NCBI GenBank assembly: GCA_902805805.1
Contig: CADCUE010000234.1
Coordinates: 1-7,737 of the forward strand
Reading direction: 5' to 3'
Length of the DNA: 7,737 bases
From: an uncultured Frankineae bacterium
GTDB taxonomy: Bacteria; Actinomycetota; Actinomycetes; Mycobacteriales; SCTD01
Part shown: in pieces, positions 1-6,123 of the stretch
Position numbering within the stretch: position 1 is the stretch's first letter
Layout of the letters: each line of letters opens with the position of its first letter
Program-made: the position numbers and the translations under genes
Notes under the pieces: model-generated
Databases searched by the model: none
What the model was told of the DNA's origin: nothing
The model's input: the letters and a program-made list of their open reading frames with translations, nothing else

Positions 1-1653
1 CGGAGTGGTGCCCGCCGTCGCGACGGCGGCCGCCGGACCGGCGTTGCCGGCGATGTCGCTCACCGAGCCGGCGGCGAGCGTCACGACGTTGCCCTCGACG
101 AGGGCCCCCGTGGTGACGGTGATGGTGCCGCCCTGCACCGCGACGCCGGTGACTGCCGGCTGCGACGCCCCGCCCGTGACGGTGAAGTCGCCGGTCGTGA
201 CCGTCGCGGCGTCCAGGTTCTCGCTCGCCGTGAAGACCACCGAGGTGCTGCCGGCGACCGGAGCCGTCGTCTGGGCGGTGACGGCCGGAGCCTGCGTGTC
301 GGGGGCAGCGGTGACCGTGACCGGGACCGTGCGGGTGACGGCGCCTCCGCCGGCCTGCGTGACGGTGAAGACCAGCGAGCAGCTGCCCGGCGCCTGACCC
401 GCCGGCACGGTGATCGTGAACTGGCGACCGGCCGTGCTGTTGGTGTCGGCCGGGATCGCCGCGTCGGTCAGACCGCAGCCGCTCACCGATGCGGCCGAGA
501 TGTCCTCACCGGCGATGGTGCCGGTCAGGGTGCCGCCCTGCTGCACGCTGGACGAGGTCAGCGCGACGGTGCCGAACTGCGTGCCGCCGCCGGCGGCCGT
601 GATGGCGGCCTGCAGGTCACCCGAGACGACGTCCGGGCCACCGAAGATGTGACCGATGGCGTTCAGCCTGGCGGCGTTGCGGTTGGCGAAGGCGACCACC
701 GGTGCAGCGCTCGTGGCGCTGTTGGTGATCAGGAGCGCGCGGTTCTCCTTGGCCGACAGCGCGGCGCCGCTCAGGGCGTCGATGCCCTCGTTGGTCCCGG
801 ACGCCAGGTTGAACGTCGTGTTCGTGAAGCCCTGCGTGGCGATGAGGGCCTCGGCGATGCGCACGGAGGTCTCGGAGCGGTCCGCTCCGGACAGCCGGTC
901 GATGACCTGGACGTCGTTGAACTCGAGCTCGGCGAGGATCTCCTCGCTGACGCGTGCCTCGCCGCCCAGGACGTACACCTGGGTGACCCCGCTGAGGACG
1001 AGGGCGTCTTCCGTGGCGTCCGGGATGTCGTCCCGGGTCACGAGGAACAGCGGGTGCTTGCCCTTGTAGGACAGAGGTCCGCCGGCCAGGGCGTCGATGG
1101 TGCTCGTGCCGGAGGCGATCAGGCCGATGTTGCTGGCGGTGGAGCCCTCGCCGGCCGCCACGACCTCCAGCGCGGTCTCGAAGCGGTCGTCGCCGGCCAG
1201 GCGCGTCACGCTGGTGAAGCCGAGAGCGCGGAACGACTCCGCCTGGGTGGCGCTGACCGCCACCGGGCCGCCGATGACGGTGAGGGACGTGGCTCCGGCG
1301 GCGCGCAGCGCGCGCAGCTCGGCCAGGATCGGCGCCGGCGTGGTGTCCCGGCGGGTCAGCAGGACCGGCGCGTTGCGGACCCCCGCCAGGAAGTTCGCCG
1401 CCAGCGCGTCAGGGGTGCGTCCCGACTCGCCGCTGGCGATGATCACGTTGGTGATCGCGGGCCCCGTGGCCCGGAAGCGGGCGGTGGCCGCGGCCGAGGT
1501 CTCGTAGCGGTCGTTTCCGGCGACGCGGTCGAACCCGAAGCCGGCGGCGGCGCTGGCGGGCAGCGCGGTGGCGACGGCGCCCGACAGGGCGAGGGCGCCG
1601 GCGAGGATGCCGACGGCCGTGCGCCGCCCGGCGGGCCTGCGTGTGGTGGTCAA
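1..1653 (-). CDS. Exported cell-wall-binding repeat 2 protein with Ig-like domains (partial, C-terminus missing)
   Basis: The frame is open for 551 codons from a TTG at 1653 to the left edge, so the C-terminus is missing. Residues 1-36 form a signal peptide: basic start (RRPAGRR), hydrophobic core, and an ASA-type cleavage site near residue 35. Three cell-wall-binding repeat 2 (CWB2, PF04122-like) units follow, opening with DRVAGNDRYET (about residue 42), TRLAGDDRFET (about 149) and DRLSGADRSET (about 251). Each carries the family's later motifs such as TVIGGP, YVLGGE and IFGGP. Residues of about 354-450 look like an Ig-like domain with two cysteines (C393, C425) that could form a disulfide. 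Residues from about 452 resemble a bacterial Ig-like/SwmB-type domain (VFTASENLD, then SDIAGNAG). In the family, CWB2 triplets anchor proteins non-covalently to the cell wall; the Ig-like part probably projects outward. No enzymatic domain is visible. Identification of the repeats is firm; the protein's specific role is unknown. Confidence 0.9.
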   Translation of the reverse strand, partial: MTTTRRPAGRRTAVGILAGALALSGAVATALPASAAAGFGFDRVAGNDRYETSAAATARFRATGPAITNVIIASGESGRTPDALAANFLAGVRNAPVLLTRRDTTPAPILAELRALRAAGATSLTVIGGPVAVSATQAESFRALGFTSVTRLAGDDRFETALEVVAAGEGSTASNIGLIASGTSTIDALAGGPLSYKGKHPLFLVTRDDIPDATEDALVLSGVTQVYVLGGEARVSEEILAELEFNDVQVIDRLSGADRSETSVRIAEALIATQGFTNTTFNLASGTNEGIDALSGAALSAKENRALLITNSATSAAPVVAFANRNAARLNAIGHIFGGPDVVSGDLQAAITAAGGGTQFGTVALTSSSVQQGGTLTGTIAGEDISAASVSGCGLTDAAIPADTNSTAGRQFTITVPAGQAPGSCSLVFTVTQAGGGAVTRTVPVTVTAAPDTQAPAVTAQTTAPVAGSTSVVFTASENLDAATVTTGDFTVTGGASQPAVTGVAVQGGTITVTTGALVEGNVVTLAAGSVSDIAGNAGPAAAVATAGTTP

Positions 1654-1660
1654 GATGAGC

Positions 1661-1666
1661 CCTCCT
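1661..1666 (-). promoter_or_regulatory. Ribosome binding site fixing a TTG start
   Basis: The minus strand reads AGGAGG seven bases before the TTG at 1653-1651. No ATG or GTG precedes the signal peptide in this frame, and the peptide's basic N-terminus begins directly after the TTG. Spacing and match are close to ideal, so TTG is the probable start of the cell-wall-binding protein. Confidence 0.8.
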
Positions 1667-1687
1667 GCTGTGAGTGGCAGAGCCGTG

Positions 1688-1728
1688 CTGGCCCTGAGGG
1701 TCGTCGGCGGTCGGGACCGCCGGGCCAG
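1688..1728 (-). other. Nested inverted repeats in the leader of the cell-wall-binding protein gene
   Basis: An outer pair, CTGGCCC at 1688-1694 and GGGCCAG at 1722-1728, encloses an inner pair, CGGCGGTC at 1705-1712 and GACCGCCG at 1715-1722. The inner arms fold as a 7-bp stem with a four-base loop. The outer and inner arms share base 1722, so the full outer stem needs the inner one shortened by a pair. The element lies between the candidate promoter at 1773-1778 and the start codon at 1653, so it would be in the 5' leader. There is no T-run after it, so a standard intrinsic terminator is not indicated. It may be an mRNA structure or the 3' end signal of the upstream pirin operon. Confidence 0.45.
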
Positions 1729-1772
1729 GCGCTACGCAGCGTGCCGAGGCACTCCGCCCGGGTGACGGTCGG

Positions 1773-1778
1773 AACCTA
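1773..1778 (-). promoter_or_regulatory. Candidate -10 box TAGGTT for the cell-wall-binding protein gene
   Basis: The minus strand reads TAGGTT, fitting the actinobacterial TANNNT -10 pattern, in the 183-bp gap behind the pirin gene. Transcription would start near 1766 and give a leader of about 110 bases. The region 17-18 bases upstream has no clear TTGACA-like -35. The same TAGGTTC string occurs ahead of the HNH gene and the NYN gene. Confidence 0.45.
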
Positions 1779-1836
1779 ACAGCAGCGTGCGGCTCGGACA
1801 GGTGACAGTCCCGTTCCCCTTCCGAGAGCCGTGGCG

Positions 1837-2586
1837 TCAGCCGGTCGCGCCCGCGTGCATCTCCCAGACGAGGACCTCCGCAGGCTCGGTGGCGGTCACC
1901 GTCCGGACACCCGCGGCAGTGAGGCGCGCGGCGTCTGCCTCGGCCAGCGCTCCGGCGCCGTCCAGCACGACGGCGCCCCGCACCACGAACAGGTGCAGGT
2001 ACGGCGCCGCGGGCAGCTGGACGCTGCCTCCGGGTGGCAGCCGGGCGGCGTGCAGGGCGGCGGAGCCGTTGTCGAGGGGTACGCCGCTCGCACCGGCGTG
2101 CCGCGCCAGACCGGACGCGACCGGGACGAGCCCGCCCCCGGCCAGCTCGCCCCGGAGGTCGCGCTGCGCGTACGCCGGCGTCCGGCCCCGCGTGTCCGGC
2201 GGGACCCACATCTGCACGAAGCGCACCGGCTCGCGGGGCCGGTCCGGCTCGAGGCGGTGGGCGTCGTTGCGCTCGCTGTGCAGGACTCCGGTGCCGGCAC
2301 TCATCCGCTGCGCCAGTCCCGGGTGGACGATGCCGCGGCGGCCGGTGGAGTCCCGGTGCACCAGCGAGCCCTCCACCACCCAGGTCACGATCTCCATGTC
2401 GTGGTGCGGGTGGGTGTCGAAGCCGGCGCCCACCTCCAGGCGCTCCTCGTTGTGGGCCAGCAGCAGCCCGTGGGAGGTGTTGGCCGGGTCGTAGTGGCGC
2501 CCGTAGGAGAAGGAGTGCCGGCTGACCGTCCCTGCGCCGCGCGTGGTGGACCGGTCCGCTGCCCGACGGACGTCGACCTGCGTCAG
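1837..2586 (-). CDS. Pirin-family bicupin protein (YhhW/quercetin 2,3-dioxygenase-like)
   Basis: This 249-residue protein is close to the usual bacterial pirin length. The N-terminal cupin carries the family signature HPHHDMEIVTWVVEG followed by HRDSTG and QRMSAGTGVLHSERN. The metal-ligand set is visible as H59, H61, H103 and E105, matching the pirin/YhhW pattern of three histidines and one glutamate. The C-terminal cupin (about residues 140-249) is more divergent and shows no clear metal site. Relatives bind Fe or another metal; some cleave quercetin in vitro, and others are regulators or have no known substrate, so the reaction here is open. No in-frame ATG, GTG or TTG stands before the conserved N-terminus. 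A CTG at 2586-2584 does, with GGAGG eight bases ahead, and it overlaps the stop of the zinc-finger gene by two bases. Translational coupling within the operon is likely. Confidence 0.85.
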   Translation of the reverse strand: MTQVDVRRAADRSTTRGAGTVSRHSFSYGRHYDPANTSHGLLLAHNEERLEVGAGFDTHPHHDMEIVTWVVEGSLVHRDSTGRRGIVHPGLAQRMSAGTGVLHSERNDAHRLEPDRPREPVRFVQMWVPPDTRGRTPAYAQRDLRGELAGGGLVPVASGLARHAGASGVPLDNGSAALHAARLPPGGSVQLPAAPYLHLFVVRGAVVLDGAGALAEADAARLTAAGVRTVTATEPAEVLVWEMHAGATG

Positions 2587-2945
2587 TGGAGGTGCCTCCG
2601 CCAGTCCTGCGGCACCTTGCCGGCCGGACCGGGGACGGCCTGCGACGCGGGGCGCGAGTCCGGCGGCGCCAGGGGCGGACCGTCGACGGCGCGCGAGGTC
2701 CGGAAGTCCCAGAACCAGTCCTCGCCGGGTTCGAAGCTGCGGATGACGTCGTGCCCGGTGGCCCGGGCGTGGGTGCTGGCGTGCTGCGACGGTGAGCTGT
2801 CGCAGCAGCCGATGCTGCCGCAGCGCGCGCACCGCCGCAGGTGGAACCACCAGCCCGGCCCGTCCCCGGCCTCGCACTGCGCGCATCCGGTCCCGCTCGG
2901 TGGCACGGAGGGGTCGATGCTCGACGACGTGCCGGGCTCGGTCAT
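2583..2945 (-). CDS. UBP-type zinc-finger protein
   Basis: This is a 120-residue protein that is mostly one ZnF-UBP domain (PF02148-like). Visible ligands and landmarks are C21-x2-C24, W32/W33, C39-x2-C42, the GCCDSS block at 46-51, H55, H59, TGH at 63-65 and EPGEDW at 72-77. The order fits the small bacterial members of the family. In eukaryotic UBP fingers the domain binds the free Gly-Gly tail of ubiquitin; the Arg-Tyr pair used there is replaced by Asp-Ser here, so ubiquitin-like tail binding should not be assumed. Many bacterial relatives have W-x-W-C-Y after EPGED (recalled, not searched), whereas this one reads WFWDF. The ATG at 2945 is preferred over an upstream TTG at 3005 because GGAGG lies five bases ahead of it and the extension is unconserved in character. 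The gene sits 78 bases after the acyl-CoA dehydrogenase and overlaps the pirin start. Its function is unknown. Confidence 0.85.
   Translation of the reverse strand: MTEPGTSSSIDPSVPPSGTGCAQCEAGDGPGWWFHLRRCARCGSIGCCDSSPSQHASTHARATGHDVIRSFEPGEDWFWDFRTSRAVDGPPLAPPDSRPASQAVPGPAGKVPQDWRRHLH
2595..2599 (-). promoter_or_regulatory. Ribosome binding site supporting a CTG start of the pirin gene
   Basis: The minus strand reads GGAGG, then eight bases (CACCTCCA), then CTG at 2586-2584. The site lies inside the last codons of the zinc-finger gene. GGAGG and the following CCTCC could also pair as a tiny hairpin, which might modulate initiation. The start assignment rests on spacing and on the absence of other starts. 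Confidence 0.5.
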
Positions 2946-2966
2946 GGCGGCCTCCGCTCCAGTTCG

Positions 2967-2998
2967 GCCTGCTCGCAGGCTCTCCGTCCGGACCGGAG
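2967..2998 (-). other. Two small hairpins in the acyl-CoA dehydrogenase to zinc-finger gap
   Basis: The 78-base gap holds GCCTG-CTCG-CAGGC (2967-2980, perfect 5-bp stem, four-base loop) directly beside CTCCG-N7-CGGAG (2982-2998). The centre of the second also contains the palindrome GTCCGGAC. Neither is followed by a T-run on the minus strand. They could be an internal processing or attenuation element; chance is also plausible at this GC content. Confidence 0.3.
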
Positions 2999-3023
2999 GC
3001 GTCAAGCACCGCCCGGGTGGGCG

Positions 3024-4814
3024 TCAGAACCAGGCGGGCTGCATGTCCAGCGTCGTCGTGTCGAGGCTCTCGAGCAGGTCCAGCGAAGGACCGGTCTTCG
3101 GCAGCTCCCAGCGGAAGAAGAAGCGCCCGGCCTGGCGCTTGCCGTCGTAGAAGCTCCCCGACCGCCCGTCGGCGGCCAGCAGCTGCTCGAGCCATGTCCA
3201 CGCCAGGACGGTGTGCCCGACGGCCTCGAGGTAGACCGTCGCGTTGGCGAGCGCCACCTCCAGGTCGCCGGTGCTGAACAGCGTCGCGGTGGTGCGGGGC
3301 AGCCGGTCGACGACGGCGCGCAGCTGGGCCGCGAGCTCGGCCAGCTCGCCGCCGCGCGCCTGCGCCCGGTCGGCGGTGGCGGCCATCGTGGCGAGGAGCA
3401 GCTGCAGACCGGCACCGCCGTGCATGACGGCCTTGCGGCCCAGCAGGTCCAGGGCCTGGATGCCGTGCGTGCCCTCGTGGATGGGGTTGAGGCGGTTGTC
3501 GCGGTAGAGCTGCTCGACCGGGTACTCCCGGGTGTAGCCGTAGCCGCCGAGGACCTGGATGGCCAGGCTGTTGGCCTCCAGGCACCACTGCGACGGCCAG
3601 CTCTTGGCGATCGGCGTGAGGACGTCGAGCAGCAGCGTCGACCGGGTGCGGACCTCGTCGGACGCCCCGGTCCTCTCCTCGTCGAGCAGGCGTCCGCAGT
3701 AGAGGTTGAGAGCCAGAGCGCCTTCGACGTAGGCCTTCTGCGCCAGCAGCATCCGCCGGACGTCGGCGTGCGCGATGATCGGGACCTGCGGGCTGGCCGG
3801 GTCCTTGGCGCTGACCGGCCGGCCCTGCGGACGGCCCTTGGCGTAGTCGAGGGCGTGCAGGTAGCCGGTGTAGCCCAGGCAGGTCGCTCCGAGCCCCACG
3901 CCGACCCGCGCCTCGTTCATCATGTGGAACATGTACTTCAGGCCCGCGTGCGGCTCGCCGACCAGGAAGCCGACCGCACCGGCCTGACCGCCGGGCGTGT
4001 GCACGCCCTCCCCGAAGTTGAGCAGCGTGTTGACCGTCCCGCGGAAGCCCATCTTGTGGTTGAGGCCGGCGAGGACGACGTCGTTGCGCTCGCCGGTCTC
4101 CACCACGACCTTCGGCACCACGAACAGCGAGATGCCCTTCACCCCGGGCGGTCCCCCCGGGATCTTGGCGAGCACGAGGTGGACGATGTTCTCGGTCAGC
4201 TCGTGGTCGCCGGCGGAGATCCACATCTTGTTGCCGAACAGCCGGTAGGTGCCGTCGTCCTGCGGCACGGCCCGGGTCGTCACGTCCGACAGCGACGAGC
4301 CCGCCTGCGGCTCGGACAGGCACATGGTCCCGAAGAAGCGGCCCTCGACCATCGGGCGGACGTACGTGTCGACCTGCTCCGGGGAGCCGTGCGCGAGCAG
4401 CAGGTTGACGTTGGCGATCGTGAGGAACGGGTAGCTGCTCGTGCCGACGTTGGCGGCCTGGAACCAGCCGAACACGGCCTGCCCGACCACGGCCGGCAGC
4501 TGCAGGCCACCGAGCTCCTCGTCGAGCGTTCCCGCCAGCAGTCCGGCGTCGGCGAAGACCTTGAGCGCGGCGCCGATCTCAGGGATGAGGTGGACCCGCT
4601 CGCCGTCGAAGACGGGCTCCTCGGTGTCGCTGGCGCGGTTGTGCGGGGCGAAGTGCTCGGTGGCGATCTGCTCCGCCAGGTCGAGGACGTCGTCGAAGGT
4701 CTCGCGCGAGTGCTCGGCGAAGCGCTCGCGCGAGGTCAGCTGCTCGACGTCGAGCCACTCGTACAGCAGGAACTCGAGGTCACGGCGGGAGAGCAGCACG
4801 CTGGGCACGGCCAC
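3024..4814 (-). CDS. Acyl-CoA dehydrogenase, long form with C-terminal extension (FadE5/DmdC-like)
   Basis: At 596 residues this matches the roughly 600-aa acyl-CoA dehydrogenases that carry an extra C-terminal domain (FadE5 of Mycobacterium and DmdC, the methylmercaptopropionyl-CoA dehydrogenase) rather than the 380-aa short form. The N-terminal segment (RRDLEFLLYEWLDVEQL) fits that subgroup. The middle domain has the FAD-contact motif MCLSEPQAGSS (about 163-173) and KMWISAGDHE (about 195-204). The C-terminal core has QVLGGYGYTREYPVEQLYRD followed by HEGT, whose E447 is the expected catalytic base. Residues of about 470-596 form the extra domain and end in SLDTTTLDM, like FadE5. It should oxidise an acyl-CoA to the trans-2-enoyl-CoA using FAD; chain length or methylthio preference cannot be told. 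The first start is GTG at 4814; a second GTG at 4808 suits leaderless initiation. There is no evident Shine-Dalgarno. It heads the probable operon with the zinc-finger and pirin genes. Confidence 0.93.
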   Translation of the reverse strand: MAVPSVLLSRRDLEFLLYEWLDVEQLTSRERFAEHSRETFDDVLDLAEQIATEHFAPHNRASDTEEPVFDGERVHLIPEIGAALKVFADAGLLAGTLDEELGGLQLPAVVGQAVFGWFQAANVGTSSYPFLTIANVNLLLAHGSPEQVDTYVRPMVEGRFFGTMCLSEPQAGSSLSDVTTRAVPQDDGTYRLFGNKMWISAGDHELTENIVHLVLAKIPGGPPGVKGISLFVVPKVVVETGERNDVVLAGLNHKMGFRGTVNTLLNFGEGVHTPGGQAGAVGFLVGEPHAGLKYMFHMMNEARVGVGLGATCLGYTGYLHALDYAKGRPQGRPVSAKDPASPQVPIIAHADVRRMLLAQKAYVEGALALNLYCGRLLDEERTGASDEVRTRSTLLLDVLTPIAKSWPSQWCLEANSLAIQVLGGYGYTREYPVEQLYRDNRLNPIHEGTHGIQALDLLGRKAVMHGGAGLQLLLATMAATADRAQARGGELAELAAQLRAVVDRLPRTTATLFSTGDLEVALANATVYLEAVGHTVLAWTWLEQLLAADGRSGSFYDGKRQAGRFFFRWELPKTGPSLDLLESLDTTTLDMQPAWF

Positions 4815-4815
4815 C

Positions 4816-4821
4816 AGCGTA
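4816..4821 (-). promoter_or_regulatory. Candidate -10 box TACGCT for the acyl-CoA dehydrogenase operon
   Basis: The minus strand reads TACGCT (TANNNT) ending at 4816. The usual six-to-eight-base distance to the transcription start falls on about 4808, which is the first base of an in-frame GTG. This would give a leaderless mRNA and explain the missing ribosome binding site. No clear -35 is visible. Confidence 0.35.
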
Positions 4822-4895
4822 CGGGCGGTCCGTGCGCCGGAGGCCGACCCTGCGACGATGCTGCGAGGACACGCAGACCCGTCTCCGCCTCGACC

Positions 4896-4901
4896 AGGAG
4901 G
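4896..4901 (+). promoter_or_regulatory. Ribosome binding site of the hydroxyacyl-CoA dehydrogenase gene
   Basis: AGGAGG lies five bases before the ATG at 4907. It selects this ATG over an in-frame ATG further upstream whose extra 25 residues are not family-like and would occupy the divergent promoter region. Confidence 0.85.
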
Positions 4902-4906
4902 ACCGC

Positions 4907-5773
4907 ATGACCACGTCCAGCTCGCCCGTCGCCGTCGTCGGCTGCGGCCTCATGGGCTCCGGCATCGCCGAGGTCCTCGCCCGGGCCGGGCGCCCGGTCC
5001 TGGTGCACGAGGTCGACGACGGCGCCGCGCAGCGCGGTCGTGCGCGCATCGAGGGCTCGCTGGCACGCGCGGTCCGCAACGGCAAGCTCGACGAGGCGGG
5101 CCGGGACGAGGTGCTCGCCCGCATCGAGATCGGCACCGACCTCGACGCGCTCGCCTCCGCCGAGCTGGTCGTGGAGGCGGCGAGCGAGGACGAGGCCGTC
5201 AAGACCGAGCTGTTCCGGCGCCTCGACGCGGTCCTGGAGCGCGAGGACGCGGTGCTCGCCTCGAACACGTCGTCCATCCCGATCATGAAGCTGGGCACCG
5301 CCACCCGTCGCCCGGAGCAGGTCGTCGGACTGCACTTCTTCAACCCGGTGCCCGTGCTCGCGCTGGTCGAGGTCGTCCCCTCGCTGCTGACCAGCGCGGA
5401 GACCGTCAAGCGGGTGCAGCACCTGGCCGAGGGCGAGCTCGGCAAGACGGTGATCCGCTCGCAGGACCGCGCAGGGTTCATCGTCAACGCGCTGCTCGTG
5501 CCGTACCTGCTGTCCGGTGTCCGGATGCTCGAGTCGGGCTTCGCCTCGGCCCGCGACATCGACGCCGGCATGGTCAAGGGCTGCGCGCACCCGATGGGGC
5601 CGCTGCAGCTGTCGGACCTCATCGGCCTCGACACGGTCAAGGCCATCGCCGAGTCGCTGTACGCGGAGTTCAAGGAGCCGCTGTACTCGCCGCCCCCGAT
5701 GCTGCTGCGGATGGTCGACGCCGGGCTGCTGGGCCGCAAGAGCGGCCGCGGGTTCTACGAGTACGCGCGGTGA
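4907..5773 (+). CDS. 3-hydroxybutyryl-CoA dehydrogenase family protein
   Basis: The 288-residue length is typical for monofunctional Hbd/FadB2/PaaH-type enzymes, which interconvert 3-hydroxyacyl-CoA and 3-oxoacyl-CoA with NAD(H) or NADP(H). The N-terminal Rossmann fold shows G12-x-G14-x2-G17 with the acidic E35 at the end of the second strand, suggesting NAD preference. The catalytic set can be placed by spacing to clostridial Hbd: S122 in ASNTSSIPI, H143 in GLHFFNPVPV, E155 in LVEVV, and N194 in FIVNALL. The C-terminal helical domain follows, with AHPMGPLQLSDLIGLD and ending in GRKSGRGFYEY, both family hallmarks. It is transcribed divergently from the acyl-CoA dehydrogenase, so it could act two steps later in the same oxidation route, although no enoyl-CoA hydratase or thiolase is in view. 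Its promoter is not clear; GATGCT at 4857-4862 is a weak -10 candidate. Substrate could be short-chain or aromatic-pathway hydroxyacyl-CoA. Confidence 0.93.
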   Translation: MTTSSSPVAVVGCGLMGSGIAEVLARAGRPVLVHEVDDGAAQRGRARIEGSLARAVRNGKLDEAGRDEVLARIEIGTDLDALASAELVVEAASEDEAVKTELFRRLDAVLEREDAVLASNTSSIPIMKLGTATRRPEQVVGLHFFNPVPVLALVEVVPSLLTSAETVKRVQHLAEGELGKTVIRSQDRAGFIVNALLVPYLLSGVRMLESGFASARDIDAGMVKGCAHPMGPLQLSDLIGLDTVKAIAESLYAEFKEPLYSPPPMLLRMVDAGLLGRKSGRGFYEYAR

Positions 5774-5840
5774 GCCGGGGCTGAGCGCTCGGAGCGACGC
5801 GGCGAGGGCGGCGAGCCGACTCCCGGGGAGGTGAGAGCCT

Positions 5841-5852
5841 CCATCGCGATGG
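5841..5852. repeat. Perfect 12-bp palindrome CCATCGCGATGG
   Basis: The 12 bases equal their own reverse complement. The core CATCGCG recurs at 5862-5868, 20 bases downstream, about two helical turns. This could be a dimeric protein-binding site, but a 12-bp palindrome in a region this size arises by chance roughly once in four at this base composition. Confidence 0.4.
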
Positions 5853-5921
5853 TTCAGATCGCATCGCGCGCTGCCGACCGCAGGCAGGGAAGGGCGCTGG
5901 CCTCTCACGGACGGCAGTTCG

Positions 5922-5955
5922 GCGCACAGCAGGACTGGTCCGACCAGCTGTGCGC
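5922..5955. repeat. Long bulged inverted repeat (13 paired positions)
   Basis: GCGCACAG (5922-5929) pairs with CTGTGCGC (5948-5955), and inside it CTGGT (5935-5939) pairs with ACCAG (5943-5947). This leaves a three-base loop (CCG) and a five-base bulge (CAGGA) on the left arm only. It is the strongest hairpin in the window. It lies about 150 bases after the upstream gene and 180 before the HNH start. Confidence 0.5.
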
Positions 5956-5991
5956 ATGCGCCGGGCCGACTGCAGGTCAGCCGGCTGCGCA

Positions 5992-6005
5992 TTCCGGTGC
6001 CGGAA
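5992..6005. repeat. Inverted repeat TTCCGG-TG-CCGGAA
   Basis: Two perfect 6-bp arms are separated by two bases, the geometry of a compact dimer-binding operator. It lies 54 bases before the nearer DnaA-box-like site. Function is not known. Confidence 0.35.
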
Positions 6006-6019
6006 GCGATCGTCATCGG

Positions 6020-6037
6020 GCTCGGTCCGGACCGCGC
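6020..6037. repeat. 18-bp near-palindrome around CGGTCCGGACCG
   Basis: The inner 12 bases (6023-6034) are a perfect palindrome; after one mismatched pair, two more pairs (6020-6021 with 6036-6037) extend it. It is 22 bases upstream of the first DnaA-box-like sequence and about 100 bases upstream of the HNH start. Confidence 0.4.
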
Positions 6038-6058
6038 GGGTCTGACGTTCCGGCGTAG

Positions 6059-6067
6059 CTGTCCACA
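6059..6067 (+). promoter_or_regulatory. DnaA-box-like 9-mer CTGTCCACA
   Basis: It matches the high-GC actinobacterial DnaA box TTGTCCACA at eight of nine bases, with a C in the tolerated first position. A second, exact copy starts 19 bases downstream in the same orientation. Binding by DnaA is an inference from the match. Confidence 0.45.
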
Positions 6068-6077
6068 CGATTCCCAC

Positions 6078-6086
6078 TTGTCCACA
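6078..6086 (+). promoter_or_regulatory. DnaA box TTGTCCACA (exact consensus)
   Basis: This is an exact match to the consensus used by Streptomyces and mycobacterial DnaA. It sits 49 bases before the HNH start codon, just upstream of where a -35 element would be, so occupancy could affect the gene's transcription. Two boxes are too few for a chromosomal origin, and no dnaA or dnaN gene is nearby. Confidence 0.55.
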
Positions 6087-6123
6087 GCGCCTTTCACGTC
6101 CGTGTTCTGTCGGAGGTCGCGGA

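Noticed and set aside
649..1779. Plus-strand open frame (376 codons) opposite the cell-wall-binding protein
   Set aside because: The minus strand gives three clear CWB2 repeats and a signal peptide; the plus translation is compositionally biased with no recognisable motif.
2587..4323. Long minus-strand extension in the pirin frame
   Set aside because: Only the last 249 residues look like a protein family. The rest runs out of frame through the zinc-finger and dehydrogenase genes.
2841..4910. Long plus-strand open frame (689 codons) opposite the acyl-CoA dehydrogenase
   Set aside because: It lies antisense to a gene with full family motifs. Its translation is low-complexity, rich in R, G, A and V, and shows no domain; this is the usual effect of high GC.
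5831..6058. Short plus-strand frame of 75 codons in the gene-free region
   Set aside because: It has a GTG start without a ribosome binding site, no family-like content, and it overlaps several inverted repeats.
6059..6086. Replication origin
   Set aside because: Only two DnaA-box-like sites, no AT-rich unwinding segment and no dnaA, dnaN or replication gene in view.
4736..6097. Minus-strand open frame opposite the hydroxyacyl-CoA dehydrogenase
   Set aside because: Antisense shadow of a well-supported gene, without domain features.
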